The notes under the pieces: model-generated
Databases searched by the model: none
The model's input: only the letters and a program-made list of their open reading frames with translations
What the model was told of the DNA's origin: nothing
Made by a program: the position numbers and the translations under genes
From: Acheta domesticus
Taxonomy: Eukaryota > Arthropoda > Insecta > Orthoptera > Gryllidae
NCBI GenBank assembly: GCA_031308135.1
Contig: JAHLJT010000631.1
Location: 144,626,734 to 144,690,733 of the forward strand
Length of the DNA stretch: 64,000 nt
Direction: 5' to 3'
Shown: positions 11,833 through 24,588 of the stretch, piece by piece
How positions within the stretch are numbered: position 1 is the stretch's first letter
Layout: every line of letters starts with the position of its first letter

Positions 11833-14651
11833 GGGTCATTCCACGCAAAATCGGACGACTTTGAAGGAAAATTGACCTCGATGTCTGATATCTTTCTGAT
11901 TATTTTTTTACAGGTTCATGAAAACAAACTATACAACACGTGTTTTTTAGTTTTGCTCAAATATTTATATTTTCGTCATTTTATTTTTTTAAATTTTCCG
12001 TAACTTCATACGCACTGACGTGTATAATATTTTGTATCTCAAAATCGTTTTAAAATTTCGCTTTTGAGTTCCTCTTAAATTAAAGCTTATGTCTGTACCT
12101 TTCATGAAATTTATCTGATTGTTTATAAAATTTTATTTTTTAATGTTAATTTTTTGTTTATAAATGTTTATTTATAAAATTATTAATTTTACCACGAATT
12201 AAAAATCTGAAAAAAAAACGAAAAGAAAGTTCATACTTTCTTCTAAAGGACTGCGAAGTTTCAAAATGGCTTCTGTTAAAATAACTTTTTGAGAATTTTT
12301 TAAATCTTTCCTCGTTCACAGCGTCGCGAGAACCACATGCGCCCGTCGTTGTATGTGCCGCTATCGAATGAAACGCTGGAGGAAACAAGCTTCACAACAG
12401 GAAAATAAGTGTAAATGTTCACTGAGCAATGAGTTTTAAAGTTATTGTTAATATTCCAAAACATATAAAATATGAAGTTGTATCAGATTTACGTCTTTTT
12501 AAGTTTCTCTTTATATAATTTGGACAAGATATGCACTTTCTTTCAAGGAGCATGTTTTAATTATTTATCTTCTCAAATAGGAACAAAGGAATGTAACGAA
12601 CGTGTACCACGTAGCCATTTTGCTGCAGTTCTATGACTTTTAAGTGAATTCTTTCTTCTTCATGATCTTCATTGGTGAAGAAGAAAATCACTATGTTTTG
12701 TATGTTTTTGTACCACTCATAGAGCTTCTTGGGAGTCGTAATCGGATCATGATGTACTTGAATAGTTCAACGTGAATCCACTGCCGATACGTCACTCTGT
12801 CAATCATCCTCTCTTCAAACTTTTCGTGCAACATTTTAAGTCATTCTATTCCAGGACATTTGTCACACTTTTTGAAGTAACAGTCAGCTCTTGGAGTGTC
12901 AAAAATAACTTTTGTTACGTAGTACCGACAATCCTCCAATGCTCCAACATCATATGTTAACTTTGCGAAACCTCCTCCGTCAAACATTAACTTTACTCGT
13001 AGGTTTTCGTGATATACACAAACACATACTGTATGTGTACCGTTAGCTCCTGGTAAAATGCAGTGTTTCAGTCTTAATTCAGCGAACTTTTTTAAAAATC
13101 TGATCTTTAGGTGCGGAGACTTTTCTTTAAAATGTCAGTAGGTTTCTTTCATGTTGCTCAGTATAATCCTCTTTTGTTTGTGAATATCCCCCATTCTCTC
13201 TTACTGAAATAAATTTATTTTTTTCCTTTATTTACTTATTATACGGCTAACGTCATCTGAACAATAAAAAGCCACAACATATTGGTGTACAGAAGCGACG
13301 ATAGCTCCTCTGGATTTCACATGTGGAGTTGACAATATTCCTTTGTTGCTCGTTGTTTTTTAAACAGTTATCATGTGAGTAGATGCATAGAAATGTTTTT
13401 TAAATTTAGGAAAAGACCAATCTTCGAAAATCGTTAAAATGTTAAGTTTTATCATCATCAGTAGTTTTGTATCTCTTTTTCAATTCTTCTATGATGTATT
13501 CATTTTCTTGTTCTTCTTCTACCTCTTCTATATCAAAATTCTTCACTAGGAGTTAGATCACCATTATCTCTCATTTCAATGTTCAATGACGAATTATTGT
13601 CTTCTTCTGAATTTCTACTCTGATGACTTGTACCAGGTTTGCTGGAAAATGTTTCAATGGTACCTTTAGAAGTTTGACATTCATTTTATAAACCATTTTG
13701 AAGTTCGCCATCTGCATATGTTACAAATTTTCAAGTTCGGCGTAATTTGTAAGTTTTGTGTGCTCAACTTTTGAAGGATACTTCGTATTACATGTCTTAG
13801 ATTTTTACATTCAGTTCTACCATACTTTTCTAGATTGAAAGGATTGAAACATGAATCAAAGCGTATCTTCATTGTACCTGACATCTTCAATTATTTTTTG
13901 TCACTCTCCTAGAAAGAAAGAAAGAAGCGCAAGGGCACTCACACACGCGTCACAAACGAGGATTTATTTGCACTGTGTCACACAGTCTTGGATGTAAACT
14001 GATCCCAATGTTTGTATTGCTTGGTCGACTTCCTGCCATTGCCTTGGGTGGTAAACGACTTGCTGACATCGATGAAAGGGCGTGGGCATTGTTGCGCAAG
14101 GCCGTAAGTCCAGTGGAGGAAGACACAGGGAGCATTGACAAAGCGGTATGGCAGCGGCGCGCCGCGGCGGTCGAGAAAATGCTCTGCGCTCCGTTGAATA
14201 TTATTTTTTTACGTGAGTTCTAAAACAGAAGCCATTTTGAAAATTTGCTGAGATAGAGATTAAAGTCTAAAGAATTTATTGCCGTCGAGTTTAAAGCAAA
14301 AAATCATGGGGATCATCTTAAAAAACTCGTTTTAAAAATTATAAACAATTTAAAAAATACAATATAAAAATATGCAATTATTTATAAACACTTGTTGAAA
14401 GATTGCTTCTTTAGCTTTAATTTGAGATCAAGTTTAATTTTTTACAAGGAATACATTTGGAGTTAAAAATTATTAAACATCTCGACATTGGAGAAAAATT
14501 AATATATTTCAATAATTGTAACTTCAAAAATAATGTATTCTCGGCTAAACAAAAAAATACGTGTCTCTTACTTTTCATAATAGTGTAAAAAAATATTACA
14601 GAATTTGAAACACCTCAGTTTTTTTCTGTCCGATTTTACGTGGAATGACCC
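11833..14651 (-). mobile_element. Sola-like DNA transposon with 4-bp ATAT target duplication
   Basis: The ends are inverted repeats: left GGGTCATTCCACGCAAAATC, right (reverse complement) GGGTCATTCCACGTAAAATC. They are flanked by ATAT at 11829-11832 and 14652-14655. A 4-bp duplication together with the internal transposase-like remnant suggests the Sola superfamily (perhaps Sola2), recalled from memory. The element is 2.8 kb and decayed. Confidence 0.7.
12590..13890 (-). pseudogene. Decayed Sola-like transposase
   Basis: Minus-strand translation gives recognisable but broken blocks. At 13,681-13,890 is a Cys-containing N-terminal part (SCFNPFNLEKYG, LKICNICR). A low-complexity acidic stretch follows. 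At about 12,640-13,140 is a core with LKHCILPGANGTHTVCVC, FDTPRADCYFKKCDKCPG and YRQWIHVE. Several stops and frameshifts interrupt it. The HCILPG...CVC and Cys-rich CPG blocks resemble transposases of Sola-type elements; this is family memory, not a search. Protein function is lost. Confidence 0.6.
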
Positions 14652-15679
14652 ATATGTGATTCAATAAATATTATTATTATTTATTATTACAATCTGTGTG
14701 ACGTATTTAACTATCATTTTTACTTTCTCGCCTTACGAATACTTCGTAAGAAGAGAAAGTTATGTAATCGTGCTCCGGAAAACGGGGAATTTTCGCCAGA
14801 AAAACTCTTATAGCAGGGGTCTGGTAACGAAAAAGTGGATAAAACTTGTTGATAAATTTAGAGAAAAAATCCTCTATCTCGTGGTGTAGTCAAAATCCAT
14901 GATTTGTTGCTTCTTGATACTGCAAAATCGATTGTCGGCAAAACGTCCGTCTCTGGTCAACGCTAGCGCCTAAACCGTTCGGCCGATTTTCTTCAAAATT
15001 GATATTTCCCGATCGTTTTTACTCGTCTCAAGGCCTCTGGAATTTGAAACCGATATTTTAGTATTTGAGGGTACTTTACATAAAGTCCGTTTTGTGATTT
15101 TCAATGTTAAAAGAAAATGGCTCCAAATTTTATGATTATATTTTTTTCTTGAATAGTGCGAAGAACGTTTTAGGGAATGACGTAGGTATCACTTTCGTTG
15201 ATAGGCCCAATTTTTCGAAAATTGCAAAAAACTGTTTAAAAACTTCAAAATTGAAGATAGAGGTTTTTGCCTCAGACAAAGTCGGTTGTACAAAATTAGC
15301 ACTTCAAATAAGGTCATGTACCATTTTTTGGAAAAAACGAGTAGTTTTTGCGTAAATTGCGATTCAAATTTACAAAAAAAATGTTCTCAAAAACCGCTCC
15401 AAATTTTTTCTTTAAATTTTTTACACGTGTGTAATAAGAGACGGTAAATATATAAATAAACTAGTGGTGCTATAGAGTGACACATACTTTCTCGCAGTAG
15501 TTATTTTTCAAATGTCGATCAGCGGATAAATTATTTTTAGTAAGCCGTTCACCGCTGCCTTTCTTGGTCATGTTTTTTGAAAGACATGTTTTTCGCATGT
15601 TGACAATTACCGGCTTCCTAATGATAGAACTGATACAATTACGTTTTGACTAAAATATAAGGAGTTGGTCCGCATGTGG

Positions 15680-15765
15680 GTTCCGTGGCGCGGCTGGTTA
15701 AAGCACCTTCGGGTTGAGATCTTCAATAAGGAATATGCCGAGTTCGATTCCCAGATGGGGATTTT
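15680..15765 (+). repeat. tRNA-like (SINE) segment
   Basis: Contains an A-box-like TGGCGCGGCTGG and a B-box-like GAGTTCGATTCCC about 55 nt downstream. The spacing and flanks do not fold to a normal tRNA with an acceptor stem, so a SINE head is more likely than a tRNA gene. Confidence 0.5.
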
Positions 15766-17399
15766 AATTTGATGAATGTGATGTTGCAGGAAAAAACTTT
15801 GAAGAGTGTAGATACTTTATTGAAAATCATTTGAAGTACTTCTACTCACGAATAGAATCAATAGACAGGACAATAAATAGACAGGACTTGTCTGTGTTTT
15901 CCCTAACTGCATCTTTTAAATAATTTTTCAACTCTGTTATTCGATTTCTGAAGCGTAAGACATGTCAAATCAACCGTTGTATAGTATATAGCTGTATCAA
16001 CCAATTTAAGTAAAAAAGTGATGGAATATTGAAAAAAAAATGAAAAAAATTCGCCTTACGAATTCTTCGTAAGAAGAGAACGTTATGTAATCGTGCGCCG
16101 GAAATCGGGGAATTTTCGCCAGAAAAAACTTTTATAGCATGGTTCTGGTAACGAAAAAGTGGATAAAATCTGCTGCAAAAGTTTTTAAAAAATGGTGCTA
16201 TAGAATGTCAGAGACTTTATCGGAGATCATAGTTTTCTAATCTCCTAATTGATTTTGTTTTTCTGTTATGATTGATGTTCCCAGATACCTTCCCTGAGCG
16301 CGTAAAGGAGATTGTTTTCAATACTCTGGATACTTTCGTTTTCTAATGCGAGAAAACTTAAACCACTATCCTCTATTACTATTTTTAAGTGTATTTAATG
16401 TCTATCCATTGTGGTCGCAGATGTTAATCAGCGAGGATTGGTACAAGTCTTCCGAGGGAAGCTTCGGCGGTTCGTGTCTTGGTCGCGGAAAATTATTTGT
16501 CAGAATTCTCTGTTGTCATATGAAATAATAGAGAATTCTGTAAACTTTATTTAAAACCATGTGAAACCATTTGAATAACAAATATTGTCAATTACAATAA
16601 CTGTACTGGAAGTGTCTGTATATATTTGTTCAAATTTTTAGCTTTTAACAATTTTTTGTCGTCTCTTCTTGGATTTGTAAAGCGTATGTACCATCGTATC
16701 AGTTGTTCCTTTATCATGCATTTACCATTTTATAGGTCGGTTTGATTTATTAATGGCTCTGTTCGACCCATGCGGTGATTGTGTGGCGAAGTGTTATAAG
16801 TGCAGGATCGTTAACTTTGAGTATCGGATTTCGGGTCTGGGTTCGGAAAACGTTTGCTGGTAGAATACACTTCTGCTGGTTTATGCAGTAGTGGAATAGC
16901 ATTAAGGACCATATAGAAGCAGAGCGAGAAAGTATGTGCGTTGGCAGCACCACTAGTTTATTTTGTTGGCTACAATATGTTCATCAGGCAAAATCCTCAT
17001 GACCTTATTAATTTTGTTTGCCTAAATATCTATCAATTTATAGGCCTTCTCTTCGATGTGCCATGAAGCTAATTTAGGATCCATTTTTACCACATCTATT
17101 TCCATTTTTTTTGTTAAAAGATTATTTCAAATTCCTTTCAGTAAAGAGGCATATCAAACAAGTGCATCGTTTCTGTTTGGTCAATGAGGTAAGTAATTCC
17201 TAAAAATAATGTTTTCTTTATTTTCTGACAATTATATAAATATAAAACATTTATATAACATATAATACTAACTAGTGGTGCAACAGAATGGCACAGACTT
17301 TCCCGTATTAGTTTTTTATTTCCTTGAGGCTTCGCTAGGTATTCGGAATTGCCACATACTCTTTCTTGCCAGCTCCTATCAATCACCGCCAAAAGTGCA

Positions 17400-18470
17400 T
17401 TTTTTGTCATTTTCTTAATTTTTCGGTTTCCTTTTGGTAGAACGAAAATATTGAAGAACACAAAAACCTAGTCGTTAATGGCAATTTTCTTTTAAAAATT
17501 ATGTGTCGTTTAAGAGAAAATGGAGTTTTAGCACTACTAAAAATGCGAAATTTGAAGCTCATTTTCACAGAAAATGTTTGAGTTTTCAAAATACTTTATT
17601 TGAAGTTATTTAAAGCACTTACACTCACAAATATAATAATGTTTACAAATTGCTGGTAATGTGCATATTAAAGATGTGAGAGATCTTTCAAAAAAATTAC
17701 AATTATGTCATTTTTGAAAAAACAATAAAATAACTCAAAATAAACTTTACGCTATACTAAAGAGTGTAATTAGCACTAATCGTTACAAAAGTTTCAAGAA
17801 CAAATTTGCAGCCATATATGAAAAAATGGCGTTTGAGCTTTTCTGAAAATGCGAAATTTTGAGCTACTTTTCACAGAAAACGGTTGTGTTTTCGAGAAAC
17901 TTTACTTGACATTATTTAAATCACATGTACTCGTAAATATAATAATGTGAACAAATCGTCGCTAATGTAAATATTATCAACGTGAGAAACTTGTGAAAAA
18001 ATTTACGTTTTTGTAATTTTTGAAAAAAACAACCGATAGAACAATATGGCTTTTATGTCATCTGATAGAGTACATTTACCACTATCCCTACCAAAAGTTT
18101 AAAGAAAAAATTTGGAGACGTTTTTAAGAAAATCTTGTTTTTGTAAATTATTAAAATTGCACATATTGCACGCAATATTGCACGAAAACTACTAAAATTT
18201 TGAAAAACAATTACATGACCTCAATATGACATTTATGACCTCAAAGAATTCAATATGCAGAACAAATTTTATTTGAAGAAAAAATCTTCAATTTTGTAGT
18301 TGGAGAAAGACGCCGAAAAAAATTCAAATTTCCACAATTTTCGAAAATTCAGAGCTGTACGTGAAAATCGGACTTATGCCATGTTAAAAAGTGTATTTTA
18401 CTCTATTCATACAAGAAATTTAAAGAAAAAATTTGGAGCCGATTTTGAGAAAATTTTGAAAATCCCCGGG
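17400..18470. repeat. Tandem units of about 300 bp inside the AT-rich repeat
   Basis: A block with AATATAATAATGT followed by ACAAAT appears near 17,630 and again near 17,935. The phrase AAAGTTTNAAGAA...TTTGNAGCC recurs near 17,790, 18,100 and 18,420. Unit length is about 300-315 bp. The same units, inverted, lie at 63,350-64,000. Confidence 0.6.
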
Positions 18471-18869
18471 GGGCTTCATATAAAGTACCCCCAAATTTTG
18501 AAGAATCTTTTTCAAAATCTCAAAGTTTTGACTAGAACCAAATCGACTGGGGAATATCCATTTTGGGAGAAATCGTACGTATGGTTTAGGCGCTAGCAGT
18601 GTTCACAGACGGACGGACAGACAGACGTTTTCCTTTCAATTGGGTTTTCGGTATCAAGGATCTAGAAAACAGGGTTTCTGGCTACACCACGTGTTAGGGG
18701 ATTTTTTTCTTAATTTAGCAACTGGTTTTATCCACTTTTTCCTTTTCACGGCCCGGCAATGAACTTTTTTCCGCCGAAAATTGGCCATTTTTTCGCGCAG
18801 CATTACATAACTTTCCCTATACTACGTATATAACTCCGTGTATATGTACGTATACGGGAAAGTAAAAAT

Positions 18870-20400
18870 AATGTGAAAAAGTTAATGAAGATTGTTGGCA
18901 CATTGGCATCAAAAAGTGATTCAAATGTGGCGACGTGGCGGGAGATTGGTTTTTAATAACAATCTTTGGTCTTAATTACCAGCTCAGAATTTGCATTTTA
19001 AACGTTCCGCGTCGGACTTCGGAACGTCGGAAAATCCCCTCCAAAACCGCGTGCTGGGTGCAAAAAGAGTGGGTAAAACTTCTTTGCTCTTGAGTGTCTT
19101 GGAATAGATTTGGCGGGCCTACTTGTTAGTTCAGCTCCCTTCAGCAGGTGGCAGCTCCTACTGGGCCCTCGCCACAAAACACTTGTATACACAAGAGAAC
19201 GGCATGTAAATTTCCGATTTTAACCTATAACTGCATTGCCGCCAAATTCAAAAGCCGAAGCAGGAACTTCACAGCAGTTGTTTTTCGCACAGGGAACAAG
19301 TTGCAATGAGCGTGCATTAACGTTTCATGAGAACAGGTTAAGCTCTCAAAGTTGGTACTAGTGTTGCCTGCCAAAGAATAACAGCCTTTTAAGCAGGAAG
19401 CGATCGAAACTTGTTAGAGAAAAAATTAACAAAAAAAGGAGGTTGCTTTTCCGTGAGAAAACAGTTAAAAAGGTGAACGATTTATTCAATAGTTGCTTAT
19501 TCCTTCATATAATATTTTAATGAGATTTTGTGTCTTTGTGTACATTGTGTCTTTCCATAGATCGAGCGAGTGAGCGTTTTCCAGAATGTTCGTTTCGCCA
19601 TAACCCAGTTCATAGCTCTCCCAGCCACATTAATCTGAAGCTATATTCGCTGCCTCAACAAAGATGTTGTAAAAAATAATTCCATACAGCAATACAATTA
19701 AAAAATCTGTCAATGAACCAGCCATTGTGTTTGTGTATTACAAAAATTCTGAAGAGATTAATATTGCAACCGTCCTTCCTACTTGCCCTCACGTTATTGC
19801 GCCAATGCAACCGTATTCTCCTTTTTAATATCCAGTGCAACCGATTATATTACTATACCCCTCCTCTTTTCAATTAATCAATATTATTATTATATGACGA
19901 CGTTGCATAAATTTATGTCGAATCGTAGGTCGTGGTCGGCCCCGTACGGGAAATACCTGTAAACAGCGTTCAATATTGCAACGTACACAGGACTGCTAAA
20001 TACTGAAATGAGAAAACATTATTTTTCAAAAAAGGAAAGAAAGAACTTTAATCCTTTTCTCTCTTGTTTTTCTCTCAACAACAATATAACAATGCGTGAA
20101 ATATAAATTCACTCGAGCTTGCAACAGTGTTATAGCTCAAATACCCTTAAATGAAATTAATATTAATCAGCTGATTCCAAATTACTGTATATTCAGGAAT
20201 TCCTTTTACCCCCCCCCCAAAAAAACCCAATGTCATTAACAAATTTTCCTCGTACGTACGTATTTGCAAATGTAACAATGAAAAAAAATGAAAAACAAGA
20301 CTAAATTTTACATTGCTAGTTGACAACAATTGCGTGCGTTCTGTTTTTTAAAATTTCGAGATTTCCACCGATCTTGTCGGAGTTTATTTAATTTACTTGA
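18870..20400. other. Intergenic stretch without recognised feature
   Basis: Only short ORFs and A/T-rich sequence; a C9 tract occurs near 20,209. No family was recognised. Confidence 0.4.
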
Positions 20401-20439
20401 ATGTGCGCAAAACGAATATCTGATTTAATAATTACGCCG

Positions 20440-20560
20440 CGAATGCGACACTTTCCTGTTGTTGCGTTCGTCGAGACAGCGCCGTCGCCAGTTCGGTCGT
20501 CCTGCGCGTGCCCACGTGCGCGCGCCGACGTACTCGCACGCTCCAATCTTGCGTATGCTG
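20440..20560. other. CpG-rich patch in AT-rich DNA
   Basis: About 100 bases around 20,460-20,550 are dense in CG dinucleotides (GCGCGCGCCGACG and similar), unlike the surrounding AT-rich DNA. It could be a promoter of an unrecognised transcript or part of an inserted element; no gene follows that I recognise. Confidence 0.4.
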
Positions 20561-22612
20561 GTTTTCTTCAAAAAATTCCCCGGGAATTCCAGAAATTGCC
20601 CGATCACGCCGAAGCACAAAGTCACAAAAATAAATAAACAACTTTTTCTCTCGTTCAATACGCTCACTGCATCAATAGATGTTCGCGCTATCCGTTCACA
20701 TGTTCATTGCACGGTACCGATTCGCCGCCAAAATGTCTAAGTCCAAATCTTTTAAAAAATCTCGAGTTCGTCCAACGTGGACACGATGTTTCTATCACCA
20801 CTGACTAGGCAGAACTGTTCTTAAAATCGTGTCGATTTAACATGTTACCTCGCAAGAGAAAAAATGCCGGCGAACTCCATTCTTGCCTTTTCATTGTTGT
20901 TTTCTTAATTTTTCTAAAATGTCCAATATCAATTATTTTGACATGCTTGTGCGTTTATTTACTAACGCCTTTTCCCAATGTTAAGGTTTTCTTGCCCAGA
21001 TATTTTCGATCTTTTTTACGTCGAAAATGCGAAATTTCTCCGTCGACATTACACACCAATTCGTCGCTTGTTTTTGGTATTATTAATTCGTAATATTTCT
21101 TTATTTCAGAAATTCAATGTTCTATAAACCCTTTAGATCAGCTATGATTTTTTCATGAAATTTATACAACGACGATTCACACGCCTCTCGTTGCCTAATT
21201 AAAATTTCTTCATAAAATTTTGATATTTTAAATTATTATATATAACACGTCACTGGGGCTTTTTCTCTAAAATTTTATATTCTAATTTTAAATGAACCCG
21301 TCGTCCGTTCGTGTTTAAACAAAGACCACAATGTTTGTTTATTTATTTTCCAGCTAACTGTACTGTCAGATTTCTTTCCAAAACTACCGAATCCATTGTT
21401 TTTTCCAAAACTGTCGAAATATACTTTCCGCGGCACGCTGTTCTTCTGTCTCGCTAGTATCGATTCATGTACACCTTGTTTTTATTGACTATAGTTTAAT
21501 AAATATTTATTCCTTGTCCACAATTGTTTTTGGGGAATGTATCATAAATGAAACTATTACAATATATTTCAGAACAAAAATTTATGAATGTTATTTTTTT
21601 ATTCACTGGACACAAATTATTAAAATGTCCATAAAAATGCATAGAAAAATCAGAAATATCATAGTAAAAACATTTGAATTTACAAACAAAATATTCACTT
21701 GCTGTTGCATTGTTGGCTTTTATTCTTTGTTTTTTGTTTCTTCTAACACGGAATTAAAAGCTCTCTCATTTGACAATCCCTAATTGCATTGTTACAGAAA
21801 AAGATAACTTAATCTAGTGTTAGAAAAGAAGTAATATTTTTTGTATGAACTCTTTCATAATGGGCAATTAATTTTTAAAGTAGGATATGTAATGAAAGTT
21901 ATTTTTACATCAATTATTTTAAATATTTGTGTAATAAAAATAAAATTACATTTTCCAACAATATTGAACCTGCACCTGTAACCTCTCTAATGTCTATCTT
22001 TATACATCGTAGTAGCTGGGGTGTCGATGTTTGGTTGTAACAGAAACCAAAAGAAATGGGAATTTTCCACCATTTTTTCAAAGTTTTGCATCAATGTATT
22101 TTTGTTAATTATTCATTACAAATTGTTACATGTAACCAAAAAATTATTTACTGGTCTACAGATTCACATTTATTGGGGTGATTGTAAATTTTCTAATATA
22201 AAAATATCCCCTCCATAGTTCTCTCACCAATTGTATCAAGATGTGCTTATTTGATTAATTTCATTCGTACACAGAATTTTATTAATTTTTATAATATTTA
22301 ATACATAATTTATCTATTAAAATAATCGCGATTTTTTTTTTCAACCATCGTTCACACAAGTTCATTTTGCGGGAATTTGTCCTCGCCATCCTGCAAGAGG
22401 TTGAGCAGCCTCTTACACAACATTTGTCCATTTGTCTGCTAATAATACAATTATTTGTAGTAAAACAAAAGAAAAGCAGATAATACTCATGGATATTCCT
22501 TATACTCGCCACAACCTGCACAATTTCACGCAAGTTTATTTTCAAAATGCTCGCGAAAATGCAACAGCAGCGCTATCCGCGCGACCGAGGAAACAAAACT
22601 TTGAACCCCGCT
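20561..22612. other. Intergenic stretch without recognised feature
   Basis: Short ORFs only (longest about 90 codons, low complexity). Nothing resembling a conserved protein or a bounded repeat was recognised. Confidence 0.4.
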
Positions 22613-22750
22613 TTTTACTTTCCCGTATACGTTTGGAGAAATATGTTACTCCGTAATATACTTATGTAATATTTAAAATGTTCTTCACAATTTTGTTTAT
22701 TATATATTACGTATACGTATTATATATTACTCCGTATACGGAGTAATATA
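22613..22750. repeat. Terminal motif of the AT-rich repeat and short palindromes
   Basis: TTTTACTTTCCCGTATACG at 22,614 matches the right terminus of the 14.7-18.9-kb repeat in inverted orientation. Downstream are palindromic ACTCCGTATACGGAGT and TACGTATACGTA runs. Confidence 0.55.
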
Positions 22751-22762
22751 TACTTTGGTTTT

Positions 22763-22872
22763 TATTTCTTGGTGCGTGGGGGTCTTGTCTTCACGGTGGA
22801 ATATCTCATAGTATTTCGCGTGTTCTCCGTCGTACCGCCAGGAGGCGCATGATCGCGACTCGAGCAGTCAAC
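22763..22872 (+). repeat. Half copy of the GATGGAATAT palindrome family, upstream of MEAF6
   Basis: Matches the left arm of the 40,134-40,340 element: TTTCTTGG(T/C)GCG, then TGGAATATCTCA, TATTTCGCGT and GCATGATCGCGACT. It ends at a short (AT)n run near 22,878, and the right arm is missing. It lies 100-210 bp upstream of the MEAF6 start codon, so it probably contributes promoter or 5' UTR sequence. Confidence 0.7.
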
Positions 22873-22972
22873 ATATATATATATATTACCAAGTTGGTTG
22901 TTCTGTACCGTGAACCGGAGTAGGAACCGAAGTGATCGGGCTTTGGAGTGAAAGCGCGTGAACGCGTGAAAG

Positions 22973-24588
22973 ATGGCGTCGAAAAATGCTGCCACTGTTG
23001 ACACCCGTGCGGAATTAGCTGAATTAGTGAAAAGGAAAGCCGAAATTGCGGTAAGTTTTTTATTTTACATTTAAAATAACATAAGTGGTTTCCGTCAATA
23101 TTTAATGAAGGCAGAAGCTAGTGCTAAATGTGTTTTTGTTTGTTTGTTGTTGTTTTTTTACTGTGCTAAGAATTTTCACCAAATGTGAAATAAAGATTTG
23201 AAGAATATCCTTTTTGCCTTTTTCCTTTTCTTCAAAATCAGTATTATACTTGATATTTCGTGTTGGAATGTTATACTTACCTTTTCTTGCAGGAAACCCT
23301 GGCAAACTTGGAGAGACAGATATATGCATTTGAGGGGAGCTACTTAGAAGACACCCAACTGTACGGCAATATTATTCGTGGGTGGGATCGGTATCTTACT
23401 AGTAATAAAAACACCAACAGTAAAGCTGACAAAAGAAACCGAAAGTTCAAAGAAGCTGAACGCCTGTTTTCAAAATCATCAATCACTTCAATGGCTGTAA
23501 GTAAATCCTGTTCATTTTTATGGCATTTGTATACTTTGGGTGGTAATTATACCTGCATCTGTTGATATTGCAGGCTGTGAGTGGGCTTGTAGACCAGACT
23601 CAAGACAAAGGTGAGGATCAAAATGCAGCACTACACTAAACGATCATCATGTTTTCATCTGCTCAAATTCAAACTACCAAGTTAGGTGTAAAGGGTTCAT
23701 CTTAACTTGACAGAAATGGCTTTGCCATTATATGCTCTTGTGATCATGTTACATATTGTACAATCGTTTAAGATTTGTTAAAGTATATTTTATATATTGT
23801 AGTTGGAGTTATTAATAAAATTCTATTAAGAATTTATGCATATGTTACTATTAATGTTATTAAAACTTAATAAATGCTTTTGTTATTATTACATGTGCCT
23901 TAATGCATACAGTGCTTCTCTTAATCTAGTGCCAGTTAAGGGTGCTAATATTTTGAGGTCTTAATGTTCAATCTACACATCATGAAACAAAATAAAACAA
24001 TCTTTTTTACTCCTGCCTTTTTTTTATTGTGGTGGCATGCATCAAGGAAAATGTCTAATAAGCACCTATAATTTCCTTTCATATTTTAACATAGGGGAGA
24101 CAGGTGATGGGATTTTCACACACACACACACACAGCTTTTCATTTTTGTCAAGTTATGATGGATGAATTGGAAAGATATGCAAGTTAAAATGCCTTCTTT
24201 TATGGTGATTATCATGTTATGGAATTTAGCGCATGTGCACCATTACATGTGATTTGTGTATATTGTGAACAGTAAATGATTGATGTATTGTTCTGTCTTT
24301 TGTTGCAAACTTCAAAATTCAGAAAGAAACAGCGAGACTGAATCTCAGACAGGCAACAGTGGAAGTGAAGATAATACAGGGAAAGAATCAGGAAAAAATA
24401 ATGTTACTTCTGCTCACCACCAGAGTAACGCAAGTGTATCTGCAAATAATGGAGCATCAGTTAATGGAACAGTATCGTCAGACAGGCCTCCAACACCAGT
24501 TAAAGAAACTGCAAGCAAAGAAGGAAAAAATGTTCAGCGTGGCTCAAATGCAAAGAAAAATACAAACAAGAAAGTTCGACATCGATGA
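22973..24588 (+). CDS. MEAF6: MEAF6 / Eaf6, histone acetyltransferase complex subunit
   Basis: A small nuclear subunit of MYST-family acetyltransferase complexes (NuA4/TIP60 and HBO1/MOZ types), where it helps assemble the catalytic module. Exons: 22973-23050, 23293-23496, 23574-23610, 24323-24588; all introns have GT/AG borders and phases match. The 194-residue product starts [19 protein letters not shown]. It contains the family hallmark coiled-coil and loop ([15 protein letters not shown], then [12 protein letters not shown]) at residues about 29-60. The C-terminal half is Ser/Asn/Lys-rich and ends in a basic tail (NTNKKVRHR). The start lies in AAGATGG, a fair initiation context. If the third donor is not used, translation would end after GEDQNAALH, giving a short isoform. 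The gene converges on OSTM1. Confidence 0.95.

Larger units (their letters stand above)
14717..18865. repeat. About 4.1-kb AT-rich repeat with hairpin termini, unclassified
   Basis: The left end (TTTTTACTTTCTCGCC) and right end (reverse complement TTTTTACTTTCCCGTA) are inverted. Each terminal stretch can fold on itself: left pairs CTTACGAA with TTCGTAAG, right pairs CGTATA with TATACG. Next inside on both ends is GAAAGTTATGTAAT, then a shared block containing ACGAAAAAGTGGATAAAA on the left. A partial second left end occurs at 16,050-16,170. The interior has no long ORF and repeats the motif AAATTTGGAGCC many times. Related sequence recurs at 62,000-64,000 and its terminal motif near 22,613. 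No known superfamily was recognised. Confidence 0.6.

Noticed and set aside
15680..15765. tRNA gene with long variable arm
   Set aside because: A and B boxes present, but the acceptor stem does not pair and the segment lies inside repeat DNA.
17400..18470. CRISPR-like or centromeric array
   Set aside because: Units are degenerate, about 300 bp, few in number and inside an interspersed repeat.
20401..20740. Small genes in the overlapping ORFs of the CpG-rich patch
   Set aside because: Overlapping frames on both strands with no recognisable motif; open because of composition.
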